Assembly: GCA_028554795.2 (NCBI GenBank)
Contig: CM068827.1
Coordinates: 137,586,268-137,650,267 of the forward strand
Direction of reading: 5' to 3'
DNA: 64,000 nucleotides
Source of the DNA: Sinohyriopsis cumingii
Taxonomy: Eukaryota; Mollusca; Bivalvia; Unionida; Unionidae
In this document: in pieces, positions 1 to 12,876 of the stretch
Layout of the letters: every line of letters begins with the position of its first letter
Position numbering within the stretch: position 1 is the stretch's first letter
Program-made: the position numbers and the translations under genes
Notes under the pieces: model-generated
What the model was told of the DNA's origin: nothing
Seen by the model: the letters and a program-made list of their open reading frames with translations, nothing else
Database searches by the model: none

Positions 1-1546
1 TCGTCAAATGTGCTTGTATGACAATGCCTGGAAACGAGGTATTATCATTAGTCAAATGTGCTTGTTTGACAATGCCTGGACACGAGGTATTATCATTCGT
101 CAAATGTGCTTGTATGACAATTTCTGGACACGAGGTATTATCATTCGTCAAATGTGCTTGCATGACAATGCCTTGACACGATGTATTAACATCTGTCAAA
201 TGTGTTTGTATGACAACGCCTGGACCCGACGTATTATTTTCCATACAACGTGCTTGTATGGAAATGCCTGGACACGAGGTACTATCATCCGTCGAATGTT
301 CTTGCATCACAATGCCTGGACACGAGGTATTATCATTCGTCCAATTTGCTTGTGTGAGAATGCCTGGACACCATGTATTATTATCCATACAACGTGCTTG
401 TAAGACAATACCAGGACACTATGTATTATTACCCATACAACATGCTTGTATGACAATGCCTGGAGACGATGTATTATTATCCATAAAAGATGTTTGTAGG
501 ACAATACCTGGACACGAGGTATTATCATCCGTGAAATGTGGTTGTATCACATCGCCTATGCTCGAGGTATTAGCATCCGTCAAATGTGCTTGTTTTACAA
601 TGGCAGGACACGAGGTATTATCATTCGTCAAATGTGCTTGTATGAGAATGCCTGGACATCATGTATTATTATCCATACAACGTGCTTGTAAGACAATGCC
701 TGGAGACGATGTATTATTATCCATTCAACGTGCTTGTATGACAATACCTGGACACGAGGTATTATCATCTGTCAAATTAGCTTGTATGACAATGCAAACA
801 CACGAGGTATTATCATCCGTCACATGTCCTTGTATGACAATGCCTGGACACGAGGTATTATCATCAGTCAAATGTGCTTGTATGACATTGCCTGAACACG
901 AGGTATTATCATCCGTTAAATGTGCTTGTTTGACAATGGCAGTACACGAGGGATTATCATCCGTCAAATGGGCTTGTATGAGAATCCCGGGACACGAGGT
1001 ATTATCATCCGTACAATGTGCTTGTATGACAATTCCTGGACAAAAGATATTATAATCCGTCAAATGTGGTTGATTGACAACGTCTGGACACGATGTATTA
1101 TTATCCATTCAACGTGCTTGCATGACAATTCCTGGTCACGATGTATTATTCACCATACAACGTGCTTGGATGACAATATCTGGACACGAGGTATTATCAT
1201 CCTTCATATGTGCTTGTATGACAATGCCTGGACATGAGGTATTATCATCGTTCAAATGTGCTTGTATGACACTTTGTGGACACGAGGTATTATCATTCGT
1301 CAAATGTGCTTGCATGACAATGCCAGAACACGAGGTAATATTTTCCATACAACGTGCTTGTTTGACAAAGCCTTTACACGAGGTATTATTATCCGTCAAA
1401 TGCCCTTGCATGACAATGCCTGGACACGAGGTATTATCATCCGTCAAATGTCTTTGTATGACAATGCCTGCACACGAGGTATTATCATCCGTCCAATGTG
1501 TGTGTTTGACAATTCCTTTAGACGATGTATTTTTATCTATACAACG
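1..1546. repeat. 48-bp satellite array, block 1
   Basis: Tandem 48-bp units, about 32 copies, running off the left edge of the window. Each unit has a well conserved half (around TTGTATGACAATGCCTGG and ACACGA) and a more variable half that comes in two main forms: one reads GGTATTATCATCCGTCAAATG-like (class a) and the other TGTATTATTATCCATACAACG-like (class b). The units are diverged from one another, so the array is old. Because 48 is a multiple of 3, each frame reads as a 16-residue repeat (for example MPGHEVLSSVKCACMT), giving long overlapping ORFs on both strands. I see no start context, signal peptide or splice sites that would make them genes. The array is cut by the LINE that starts at 1,547 and resumes after it. 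Confidence 0.95.
1535..1546. other. Left target-site duplication of the I-like LINE
   Basis: The 12 bases atctatacaacg, part of a class b satellite unit, are repeated exactly at 8,327-8,338 on the far side of the LINE. This marks the true ends of the insertion and shows that the LINE jumped into an existing array. Confidence 0.9.
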
Positions 1547-1649
1547 CACAGAAAACAAAGGAGAGACTTCTAGCGGAGGAGCTGACTGGGTTAGGACAAA
1601 AACAAAAGATAAGTCATCATTCAATGCTATACGCAATTTAAGTAGAAGA

Positions 1650-3478
1650 ATGCAAACTAGGTCCAAAGAAATGGCTCCATTCCATCCAAACACGCAAACA
1701 CACAAACCACCAAACAACCCTATTAATAAATCAGTAAAAATAGTGGATGTATCAGAACTCCAAACAGCACCAATAAAGCATGTAAAACAAGCAAGATTAA
1801 CGCAACTAGTACCAACCATAGCAAACTCGAATTCAACCAACATCACACTGGGACCCCAAATTTCTGGTCTCAAACACAGACCAAACAAACCACAAACCAG
1901 CAGACATAATTAACACACCCCCATCCCACCAACAGAAACTACTAGAAAGACAAAACTGCTCTCTAGGGAACAATATAAATACAATGCCAATACTATCGCC
2001 AATCCTCTTCAGGGAAGCGGAAAAACCAAACACAAATGAAGATATAGACACCACTATTCCAAACCTAACAAATGAATTTGACAGTAACCTACATACCTTA
2101 AACTACCCACAATTAGACCACATAACCATAACCAGCACCCCAAAATTCACCAAAAATGAAATAACCAATTCTAGAAGCATGCAAACAAACCAACAACAGG
2201 AAATCAAGCAAATAACAATAAATCAAAACATTAGGAAAGAAACTAGACACTCAAGCAAAACTCCTGGACCATCTGGGAGAATAACAGCAAGGGAACCACC
2301 AACCTATGGGAGAAATCCAATGAATTAGACACTACAAAACGACCCAGCAGTATCACTAATATGGGAACCCAAAGACCCCAAACAACCCAAAACACATACC
2401 TAGGTAATGGCAAGGGCCCGCTAAAACCCCAAAACAACCCCAAAAAAACCACAAGTAAGGTTAACTCAAAACAGGAAATGAAACAACATAACCCCCAAAA
2501 CAAAATGTACAGTTATCATTCCATCGAACACACCATATACATAAGCAGCAGTTGCAACAGAATTACTAGTCTAAGTACCAATAGTATTATGACAGCACTG
2601 GCCAAAATTCACACTGGACAATTCAAACTGATAAGACCAAGGCGAAACTACCTCATTGTCCAATGCAGCACAATTCAACAGGTGGAAAAATTCATCCAAA
2701 TTGAAACTATAGGCCCAATAAAGATCAAAGTAGAGAGACACCATAGCACTCAGAGGAAACCACGAGTCACTTCGAACTCCAAACACAGTGAAACCACAAC
2801 TAATCTGGCTGAACCCACTAAAACCACTATCTTAAAAAAGTAATAGCACTAAACGGATACAACAAGGGCATAAGCAATGAACTCCTACTTCATAAACTCA
2901 CAGCAAATGGAACACAGACCACCAAAGTATATGGTCTTAAAAATCACAAGGGACAAGGAACAAACAAAGCAGTTATAGAGGCTACCGAGCCAATACCCTC
3001 AACAATAAAACTAGGACAGTCAGGAGTGTACCATAAGCTGGAAAACTACATAAATAGGCCAAGATTGTGCACCAAATGCCTGCACTGGGGACACTATGCC
3101 CTCAGATGTAGATTCAAACCAAGATGTAAATACTGCGGAGGTCAACACAAAGGAGAATGCCACACAATTAAACAAAAATGTGCTAACTGTAAAGAAAACC
3201 ATTATCCTAGATCGGCAGAATGCAGATTTGCAATAAAAGAGAAACAAATAGTGGACTTAATGAACGAAAAACACTTCACCTACCATTCTGCCAAAAACAT
3301 TATTTGTAAAAACAACCCCAACACACCAAAATCTACCTCTGAAACAATCAATGAGCACCAAAACTCTCCACGCAGAATCAGAAGGGAAAACATTGCACCA
3401 CAAAACATACCCTCGAATCAGGAAACAAAAGAACCAAAAACTACAACCCACATTATAACAAACCTATTACCACCCTGA
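1650..3478 (+). pseudogene. LINE ORF1 (gag-like, CCHC knuckles), frameshifted
   Basis: This is the first gene of the I-like LINE. In such elements the product coats the element RNA as a nucleic-acid chaperone. The reading frame changes at least three times: open pieces end at 1,913, 2,328, 2,843 and 3,478 in different frames. The first in-element ATG is at 1,650; a start further upstream cannot be excluded. The 2.5-2.75 kb piece resembles the RRM-like middle domain of such proteins. The 3.03-3.23 kb piece holds three knuckles: CTKCLHWGHYALRC (C-x2-C-x4-H-x4-C), CKYCGGQHKGEC and CANCKENHYPRSAEC. The tail is rich in Asn, Thr and Lys. The knuckle residues themselves are intact. It lies about 200 bp before ORF2. 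Confidence 0.85.
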
Positions 3479-3684
3479 TAACACTCCAGATACAAACAAA
3501 ACTGTCACCCCAAACATCCCCAAATCTAACACACACCCCAACACAGAATTAATACAGGAAGTAATGAACCTAACAACACGAACCATAATGCAAGATCTCA
3601 GTAGCATAATCAGAACCCTCAAAACCATTTTCACCATACTAGCTGATTGGACCACAAGACTAACAGATAAAGACAACGTCAAGA

Positions 3685-6600
3685 ATGAATAGTACAAAAA
3701 ATAATAAAATCACCATCTGGCAATGGAACTGCAGAGGAATCTTTAAAAACCTATCAGAACTGCAAAACAAACTGAATAATACGGCCATAAAACCAGACGT
3801 AATCTGCCTACAGGAAACCCTCATAACACAAGAACACAAACGCCTGCCCAAACTACAAGGCTATACCCAGGGAATCTTTAAAAACAGACCCATGGGGCAG
3901 AAAGGGGGTGGACTAGCAATTTTTTTAATAGATACACTAATCTACGATGAAGTAATAGAAGTACCCCCTAACCTAAACATCAATAATAGCATCGAAATAA
4001 TGTCAGTAATGATAAATATAGGAACCACAAACATTCAAATAATAAATGCATACGACCCACGGGGTACCTTCTGCCCTACCAACCTAATCTCACTAAGGGC
4101 AATCACTAATAACAACAACAACAATCTAATGATCTGTGGCGACTTCAACGCACACAGTGAATTATGGGGAGGTAAAAAGAAAGATCAAAGAGGAAAAATG
4201 GTTGAAAAATGGATAACTGAGAACAATCTGGTCATCTTAAATGACGGGTCGAACACTAGATTAAACCATGAGGATTGCACTCTCTCAGCCATAGACCAAA
4301 CCATCACTACCCCAAAATTGGCTCAAATCACAAATTGGTGGGTGGATCAGGAAGATACGTTAGGAAGTGACCATTTTCCCATCACAATCAATATTCAAAC
4401 AAAAACTCAACACATTCCTAACGAAACCCCACCTAAATGGAAGTACCAACAGGCAGACTGGGACCAATTCCAATTATTAGTAGCTAGAGTAAATCCAGAT
4501 AACTTAGAAAGCCCAAGTATTGACATGTATTATGATAACATAACAGACAATTATAGAAGCAGCTAACCGATGCATATCAAAGACAACTAATATCCAAAAT
4601 AAAAACCCTGTACCATGGTGGACTAAACAGTGCACTATAGCACATAAAGACAAAAAAGGGCCTTAAATAAATATAAACGCACCAAAAATTCTATCTACTT
4701 CCAGCAATATAAAGATAAAGAAAAAGCACTAAAACAAACTATAAAAACTGCTAAAATTAATCTATGGCAAACCTTTTGCTCTAAACTGAGTCTAAAATCA
4801 AACTCAAAACAAATATGGGACAAGATAAAAGCCATAAAAGGGAAAGCAACTACCTCAGCCCCAAAAATTAAAAATGCCATAACAAATAAAGATAAGGCAG
4901 ACCTCCTAGCGAAGCATTTTTCGAACATGAGTAGCAACAATAATCACACCAAAACTTTCAAGAACACAAAAAACTAATGGAGGGAACCAAACCTCAAATG
5001 TTTCAAGACCAAGGAACAAAAGAATCTCACCTAAATAGCGACATCACAGTACATGAATGGAAGATAGCCCTACGATTCAAAAACGAAACATCCCCTGGTA
5101 AGGATTATTTAGGTTACATTATCTACAAAAAAACTACCTATCAATATAACAATAGCCATAATCAAACTCTTTAATAGAATATGGGATAAAGACCAACTAC
5201 CCACCAAATGGAAACAGGCCATAGTAATACCAATCCCCAAGCTAGGTAAAGATCCCAACAACATAAATTCGTACCGACCCATCTCCCTTACAAACAATAT
5301 TTGCAAAATAATGGAGACAATAATCGCAAATAGGTTAAAACACCACCTAGAAACCAATACCCTACTCTCCATAAATCAATGTGGCTTTCGGAACAAACGG
5401 TCCACCACTGACCAACTTCTCAGATTGGAAACAGACATCAAACTCGCTTTTAACGCACATAGGAAAACCGATCGCAACCTCATCGCGGTTTTTTTTAGGC
5501 CTAGAAAAAGCGTTCGACCTAGTATGGACCAATGGACTAATGGCCAAATTAAACCAATCTGGAATAACTGGACGCTTGTTCAACTGGATTGGCGATTTCC
5601 TCACAGGCCGGAAAATTACCACAAGAATAGGCAACACCCATTCGGAAAAAATTTTCACTTGAAAATGGAACACCGCAAGGCAGTGTAATAAGTCCGTTAC
5701 TATTTAACCTAATGGTAAACGACCTTGACCTCAATGTAGCCTCCACAAAAATAAACTTGTCACAATTTGCAGATGATAGTGGCATATGGAGGAATGGAAA
5801 TCCTGCCAATAACACAGTAGTTAAAGAAATCCAGCAGAGCCTAGACAACATAGGGAGATGGGCGGACAAATGGGGTTTCAAAATATCTCATAAAAAAACT
5901 GTGGCAATCATATTCACCCCCAAACGAAATAACAACCTAGTCTATCCAAACTTCTATATACAAAATCAATTAATCAAATACGTAACAGTAGTAAAATTCC
6001 TAGGAATGTTCTTTGACAACCACCTCACATGGAAACAACACATTGAACAACTCACCCAGAATTGTAACAAAGATCTCTATTTACTCAGGAACATCACAGG
6101 GACTGACTGGGGATCCAACCAGGAAACCCTCCTCACGCTATATAAAAGCCTAATTAGATCAAAACTGGATTACGGTTGCCAAGCATATAACTCGGCTAAG
6201 CAGCCTGTACTACAAAAACTTGACACTATCCAGAGAAAAGCCTTGCTATTATGCACAGGAACACTCCCCTCAACATCATTAGAAGAACTACAAACACTAA
6301 CAGGAGAACTACCCTTAAAATTACGTAGGCAAGAACTGCTCCTCCGATACTCCATTCGATTAGATACCCACCCAGATAACCATCCCACCAAAATAGCTAT
6401 AAATAAGTGTAAAGTTGTCTTCAAACCCAAAATCATACCTATCACACCAAGTGGCAAAGTAATCCTAAGAACTAAGAGAAAAGATACCTCTACTAAAAAA
6501 ACAGGTAACAAACAATACAGACCAGAACAAATCACCATGGTTACAAAAACCACCAAGGATTAACATTGAAGCTACCAAATTAGGCAATAAAGAAGGACAA

Positions 6601-7530
6601 GAAAACTTACTAAAACCTGTACTGGTAAACGAAATCAACCAAAAATACCCGGACTATATTAAAATATATACCGATGGATCAAAAACAAACAACCCACCAA
6701 TAACAGCAGCAGCAATAGTCATCCCTGAATTCAATATACAAACGGGATCCAGATTACCTGACTATTGCTCTATTTACACCACTGAATTCTGGGCTATACT
6801 TGAAACACTACAACGGATCAAAGACAACCAAATATCTAAAGCAGTCATTATAAGCGATTCCCTAAGCGTTATCAAATCGATCCAATATCGCAATACACAC
6901 TCTAGGGAACAATTCCACGACAAGGCATGCCAATTAATCGACGATATCACCACAGCACATCAATTAGTCGAGCTCATCTGGATACCGTCGCACATTGGAA
7001 TCTCTGGCAACGAAACAGCAGACAAAGTTGCAAAAACCAAACTAGGAGATCAAAACTCTATCAAGCTTAACTATAGCTCTACAGAAGCACTCAGCCTCGC
7101 ACAAACATATATAGACCAAACATGGCAAGATTTTTGGAACTCCTCCACAAAAGGTAAAAAGCACCATGAAACCCCCAAAAACGTAGATAGAAACATACAG
7201 CTACCTAAGGGTACCTATTTAGAACAGAAAACCATAAACAGGATAATAACTGGAAAAACTAAACTAGTAAACAGTTTTGGAAGGTTTATAGGACCAAAAC
7301 CAGCAACCATTAACTGCTTTAACTGCCACACCACCGAAGATCTACACCACGTATTCAATATATGCCCAAAATATCAACCCGCTCGGAAAATATTTATCAA
7401 AAACCAAAAAGAGATTGGATCACCACACACATACCCAGAGTTACTTATGGACTCTAATAAAAATAAACAATCAGCATATAAAAATATAAATCAATTCATA
7501 GACTCAGCAGGACTTAGGAACAAAATATAA
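3685..7530 (+). pseudogene. LINE ORF2: endonuclease, reverse transcriptase, RNase H, CCHC finger; frameshifted
   Basis: ORF2 nicks the target, copies the RNA at the nick and degrades RNA. It starts with ATG at 3,685 and ends at the TAA at 7,528-7,530, about 1,280 codons. The endonuclease (3.70-4.40 kb) keeps WNCRG, CLQET, GDFNAH and GSDHFP. The RT (about 5.05-6.1 kb) keeps EKAFDLVW, the equivalent of GTPQGSVISP and FADD (near 5,770). RNase H (about 6.65-7.05 kb) keeps YTDGSK, TTEF, ISDS and HIGISGNETAD, so the acidic catalytic residues look intact. A C-x2-C-x8-H-x4-C finger follows near 7.32-7.37 kb. The frame breaks after 4,560, again near 4,660, and several times between 4.9 and 5.7 kb, while the RNase H to finger part is one open stretch with no breaks. 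So the motifs are better preserved than the frame. Confidence 0.9.
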
Positions 7531-8326
7531 TTACTATCCCCACAAAACCAAAGGACCCAGTAACTAGCTAAATAAATTTAGAAGACACCACATAAAAAAC
7601 CATAACATATCATTCAATTTTATAAAAGTATTAATAAATAATTCACTTACGAAGCACCTATAAAAAACTAAGGAAACCGCAAAATCGGATGTCCTAGATG
7701 TCCTTAACAAACCGAGTAATCAGCTAGGATTCCTGTCCTAGATGTCCTTAACGAACCTTGTAATCGGCTAGGACTCCGGTCTCTTGCTAAATAAAGTATA
7801 AATAACATTCAATCTCAAAAACATCAATTAATAAATAACTTAAAGAGGTAATATCTACAAACATAGAAATAACATAACGTAGGAAACACACCCTAAACAC
7901 CTCGACTAGTAATCCCATAATAACCATGAAAATTTCTCTTCATACATGATATCTACTAACAACCTCTATAAACAGTATAGAACATCCCCCCTCCTTTTAG
8001 AACATTTTGATGAAGAAAAAAAAAACAAATCTCGAAAATAAAAACCACCAGGCAAATGCAACAAGAAACCAGCGATGTAAAGCAAGCAGGACCGTTCCCG
8101 AGCTCTCCTTCCCACTAACGACAGCCAACCATTCAACTGTAGGGACCTTTATGGACCCACAGATTGAGGCCACACTATCAGGGTTCCTTGAATCCATAAA
8201 AGCCTGGGGGAGGTGGCACCATCCCCTTCCCCAGGAACAACTAGCAGGCTGCGGTGCAGTCAGAAAAAAGTGGCACATGCACAATTGTGCGAACGCTACT
8301 ATAATTAAACTCAAAAACAAAAAAGA
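7531..8326 (+). other. 3' untranslated part of the I-like LINE
   Basis: About 800 bp of A-rich noncoding sequence between the ORF2 stop and the right target-site copy. It contains a short near-duplication around GTCCTAGATGTCCTTAAC (about 7,690 and 7,737). It ends in an A-rich tail (tcaaaaacaaaaaag) just before the 12-bp duplication, as expected for target-primed reverse transcription. A GC-richer stretch at 8,040-8,280 is open in one frame, but I recognise nothing in it. Confidence 0.7.
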
Positions 8327-8338
8327 ATCTATACAACG
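8327..8338. other. Right target-site duplication of the I-like LINE
   Basis: Exact second copy of atctatacaacg (first copy 1,535-1,546). The satellite unit continues directly from it. Confidence 0.9.
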
Positions 8339-9716
8339 TGCTTGTAAGGCAATGCCTGGACGCGATGTATTATTATCCATACGTCGTGCTTGTAGGACAA
8401 TGCCTGGACACGATGAATTGTCATCCGTCAAATGTGCTTGTATGTCAATGCCTAGACAACGATGTGTTATTATCCATACAACGTGCTTGTGTGACATTGC
8501 CTGGACACGAGGTATTAATATCTGTCCAATGTGCTTCTATGACAATTCATGGACAGGATGTTTTATTATCCATACAGCGTGCTTGTATGACAATGCCTGG
8601 ACACGAGGTATAATCATCCGTCAAAAGTGCTTATATTATAATACCTGGACACGAGGTATCATCATCCTTCAAATGTGCTTGCATGACAATGCCTGGACAC
8701 TAGGTATTATCATCCGCCAAACGTCCATGTATGACAATCCCTGGACACGAGATATTATCATTCGTCCAATGTGCTTGTAAGACAATGCCTGGACACGAGG
8801 TATTATTATCCATACAACATGCTTGTATGACAATGCCTGGACACGAGGTATTATCATCCGTCAAATGTGCTCGTTTGACAATGCCAAGACACGAGATATT
8901 ATCATCCGTCAAATGTGCTTGTATGATATTGCCTGGACACGAGGTATTATCATCCGTCAAATGTGCTTATTTGAGAATGGCGGGACACGTGGTATTATCA
9001 TCCGTCAAATGTGCTTGGATGAGAATGCCAGGACACGAGGTATTATCATCCGTACAGTGTGCTGGTATGACAATGCCTGGACACGAGGTATTATAATCCG
9101 TCGAATGTGATTGATTGACAATGCCTGGACACGATGTATTATTAACCATACAACGTGCTTGTAAGACAATTCCAGGACACGAGGTATTATCATCCGTCAA
9201 ATGTGCTTGTATGACAATGTGTGGACACGAGGTATATTATCATCTGTCGAATGTGTTTGTATAACATTGCCTGGACACGAGGTATTATCATCCGTCAAAT
9301 GTGCTTGTTTGACAATGGCAGGACACGAGGTATTATCATCCGTCAAATGTGCCTGTATGAGAATGCCTGGACACGAGGTATTATAATTCGTCAAATATGA
9401 TTGACTGACAATGCCTGGACACGATGTATTATTATCCATACAACGTGCTTGTAAGACAATGCCTGGACACGATGTATTATTAACCATACAACGTGCATGG
9501 ATGACAATATCTGGACACGAGGTATTATCATCAGTCAAATGTGCTTGCATGACAATGCCTCGACATGAGGTATTATCATCCGTCAAATGTGCTTGTTTGA
9601 CAATGGCAGGACACGAGGTATTATCATCCGTCAAATGTGCCTGTATGACAATGCCTGGACACGATTTATTATAATTCGTCAAATGATTGACTGTCAATGC
9701 CTGGACACGATGTATT
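8327..9716. repeat. 48-bp satellite array, block 2
   Basis: About 29 units of the same 48-bp satellite between the two LINEs. The first units (one with short TAAGG and TAGGACAATG variants, then a CAACGATG variant) match the order of variants seen again near 14.1 kb and 19.95 kb, showing that multi-unit blocks, not only single units, were copied. The array stops at the 3' end of the minus-strand LINE. Confidence 0.95.
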
Positions 9717-9831
9717 CTTGTCTTGTCTTGGCATCCGTCCGTCTACGGGAGACGATGGCGTAGCTCCAAAGTAAGCTTTTGTCTATCCTTCTTTGTAGCT
9801 CTTTTCAGCTTGTTTTATTCTTCTCTGTTCC

Positions 9832-12800
9832 TCAGCGTTTTGAACTCCCTGCCTGACAGCTAGGCGCCAGCTGGAACGGTTGTTTGCATAGCTCTCCCAG
9901 TCGTTGACATTGATTTTTGCCGTCTTCATATCCTTCTATCAAACATGTTTGTAGCGCAGATGTGGTCGTCCAATTGCTCGTGCACCTTCTGCTAACTCCC
10001 CATATAACAGGTCTTTGGGGATGCGACGTGGGTCCATTCTTTTGACATGGCCAAGCCAGCGAAGGCACCTCTCCCTGAGAATGGAGAACATGCTGTTCAT
10101 GTTGGCGCGTTCTAGAACCTCTGTGTTGGGTACTTTGTCCTGCCACTGGATGTGCAGAATGCGTCGCAGACATCTCAGGTGGAAGCTGTTGAGTTTCCTC
10201 TCGTGTCTTGCATAGGTGGTCCATGTTTCGCTGCTGTAGAGAAGTGAGCTGAGTACGCAGGCTTGGTAGACACGCAATTTGGTCTTCTCTATGAGGTTGG
10301 GGTTGTTCCAGACTCTCTGGTTAAGGCCATCACTGCTGCTACCTTGGCAATCCTGCTGTTCACCTCAGAATCAATGGAGAGTGAGCTGGAGATGTTAGAC
10401 CCGAGGTATGTGAAGTTCTCGACAACTTCCAAGTTGTACTCATCGATGGTGACAGAGGGAGAAGAGTCTGCGTCCTGCGCCATGACGTTCGTTTTCTTCA
10501 AACTGATGGTCAGCCCAAATTCCTTGCAAGCATGGGAGAGGCGGCATACCAGCTGCTGCAGTCCATCTTCCGTGTGTGATGTCAAGGCTGCATCGTCGGC
10601 GACGAGCAATTCACGGATGAGTACCTCGGTGACTTTAGTCTTAGCACGGAGACGGGCGATGTTGAAGAGCTTGCCGTCAGCCCTGGTATGGATGTACACT
10701 CCCTCGCTGCAGTCCTTGAATGCGTACTGGAGAAGCATGAAGAAGAAGATGACAAAGAGCGTCGGCGCAAGGACACAGCCTTGTTTGACTCCGCTGATGA
10801 CTGGGAATGCTTCAGATGTTGCGCCATTGAAGCACACTGTGCTGTGCATGTTCTCGTGGAACGACATGATGATCTTCTGCAGGAGTCTGAAGAGTCCACT
10901 CCGACTAACCAGGTCAATAGCCTTCGTCAGGTCTATGAAGGCAATGTAGAGGGGCATCTGCTGCTCTCGACACTTCTCCTGCAGCTGACGTAGTGAGAAG
11001 ATCATGTCTACAGTTGACCTGCCGGCTCGAAATCCACACTGGGACTCTTGGTAGACGCGGAAGGCTAGGGTCTGCAAGCGCGCCAAGGCAACACGGGCGA
11101 AAGCCTTTCCAACGATGCTGAGGAGGGAGATGCCCCGATAGTTGTTGCAGTCACTACGGTCTCCTTTGTTTTTGTACAAAGTGACGATGTTGGCGTCACG
11201 CATGTCCTGTGGGATGTATCCCTGTTCCCAGCAAAGGCAGAGGAGTGTGTGTAGGGGCTGAAGCAGTGCTAGTTTTCCGCTCTTGAGGACTTCAGGCGGA
11301 ATGCCGTCGCTTCCAGGAGCCTTCCCACAGGCAAGGAAATCGATGGCATTTCCGAGCTCTTCCAGGGTCGGCTGTGTGTCTAGCTCCTCCATGACAGGCA
11401 GGTCTGGAATGGCGTCCAGGGCAGTTCCAGTGACATTGTTTTGGGTTGCATATAGCTCGAGATAGTGCTCAACCCATCGCTGCAGTTGTTTCCCCTGGTC
11501 TGTGATGACTTCGCCCGTCTTGGACTTGAGGGGGGCGGTCTTGTAGCTGGAGGGGGGGGGGCTGTCGCCTTTCTGATACCCTCATACATTCCTCTTGTAT
11601 CCCCGGTGTCAGCAGCTGTCTGTACACTGTTGCAAAGGTTCAGCCAGTACGTGTTGGCACAGCGGCGGGCAGTCTTCTGGGCATTGTTCCTTGCAATCCT
11701 GAGGGCTTGTAGTGTTCTGGGGCTAGGTACAGCCTTGTATGCCAGGAGGGCTTTCCTCTTTGCCTCAGTCAAGGGATCCATCTCCTCCCAGTTTGCCTCA
11801 TACCAGTCGACATTCTTTCGCTCCCTCTTCCCGTAAGCTGTGATGGCTGAATTGTACACACGGATATGGGACCACTTGGAGTCAATGGTGTCATCAGGTG
11901 TCACTTTGGTGAGGACTTCCTTCAGTTTGCTGATGAACTGCTGTATTTTCTCTTGGTTGCTTGCACAGCAGGTGTTGATACGTGGGTGACCCTTCTTCTT
12001 GGCGTGGTGCAGCTTCTTGGGTAATATTCGCACCTTGCTGGCCACGAGGGAATGGTCCGTGTCACAATCGGCACTGTGGTATCTGCGGGTGAGGAGGACA
12101 CTGGCCAGTTCTGCACGCCTGGTGATGACGAGGTCTAGCTGGTGCCAGTTGCGTGAACGTGGGTGTCTCCACGACACCTGGTGGATCTCCTTGCATTTGA
12201 AGAAAGTGTTGGTCACACATAGGCTGTGGGAGCAGCACATCTTCAGCAGCCGCTGACCATTCTTGTTGATCTTGCCCCTTCTGTTAAAGCCGAGACAGGT
12301 GGACCAGGCCTCATGGTCAGCTCCCACTCTAGCATTGAAGTCTCCTAGTATGTAAAGGCTTTCATTGTTGGGGATACTGGATATTGCCTGATCCAGAGCC
12401 TCATAAAACTTGTCTTTCTCCTCGTAGGTGGAGCAGAGGGTTGGGACATACACGCTGAAGATGTTGACCGGGCCTAAGGATGTTGACAGCCGGAGGGCAA
12501 TGATTCTCTCAGTACCTGATGATGGAGGTTCAATGAAGGCGATTAGCGTGTTCTTTACGGCAAAGCCTACACCATGTTGCCTAGGTTCATCCGAGGGTTT
12601 CCCCTGCCAAAAGAACGTGTAATTGGTTTCTCTGATTGTGCCGCTGTCAGCCAGTCGGGTCTCCTGGAGGCAGGCAATGTCAATGTTCAGTCGGGAGAGT
12701 TCTCTGTCAATGACGGCAGTCTTCCGTGCAACGTCAATCTGCTGTAGGTCAGCGGTCAATCCAGGACACATGGTCCTGATGTTCCAGGTTGCAAAACGAA

Positions 12801-12876
12801 GAGTTGGAGTCTTCTTATTTCTTCTTTTAGTCTTTCCTGGTGCGGAGTTTTGTGGCCCACTTGTCGAGATGGTTCT
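9832..12876 (-). pseudogene. LINE ORF: endonuclease plus reverse transcriptase, frameshifted
   Basis: The minus-strand gene reads from about 12,876 down to about 9,832. The endonuclease keeps ATWNIRT (about 12,790), CLQET, GDFNARVG, LDLVIT and DTDHS. The RT keeps YKNKGD, NNYRGISLLS, QCGFRAGRSTVD, SGVKQGCVLAPTLF and the ADDAAL core, although the residue before ADD is Val rather than Tyr or Phe, and KAID replaces KAFD. The first ATG (12,771) lies downstream of the ATWN motif, so the real start must be upstream or lost. The frame shifts at a run of ten G bases (11,552-11,561), where the endonuclease frame leaves and the RT frame enters at about 11.39 kb. It shifts again near 10.3 kb and near 9.94 kb. 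The C-terminal part has the LRRILHIQW and RWLGHVKRMD blocks that follow the RT in this LINE type. Confidence 0.9.

Larger units (their letters stand above)
1547..8326 (+). mobile_element. I/Nimb-like non-LTR retrotransposon (LINE), near full length, decayed
   Basis: About 6.8 kb between two perfect copies of a 12-bp target site. It has the two-gene layout of I-superfamily LINEs: a gag-like first gene with three cysteine-histidine knuckles, then a second gene carrying an AP-type endonuclease, a reverse transcriptase, an RNase H and a terminal CCHC finger. RNase H is found in the I superfamily (I, Nimb and relatives) and not in Jockey or CR1, which is why I place it there; I am not sure of the exact clade. 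Both reading frames are broken several times by frameshifts and stops, so this copy should not be able to move by itself. It is A/C-rich on the sense strand, as is common for LINE sense strands, and unlike the satellite around it. Confidence 0.92.

Noticed and set aside
1136-1888. 250-codon ORF on - spanning the satellite and LINE start
   Set aside because: It crosses the insertion junction, is antisense to the LINE and otherwise satellite repeat.
5362-5673. 103-codon ORF on - in the LINE
   Set aside because: Shadow of the reverse transcriptase on the other strand.
10263-10949. 228-codon ORF on + in the RTE-like LINE
   Set aside because: Antisense shadow of the RT; RT motifs are on the minus strand.
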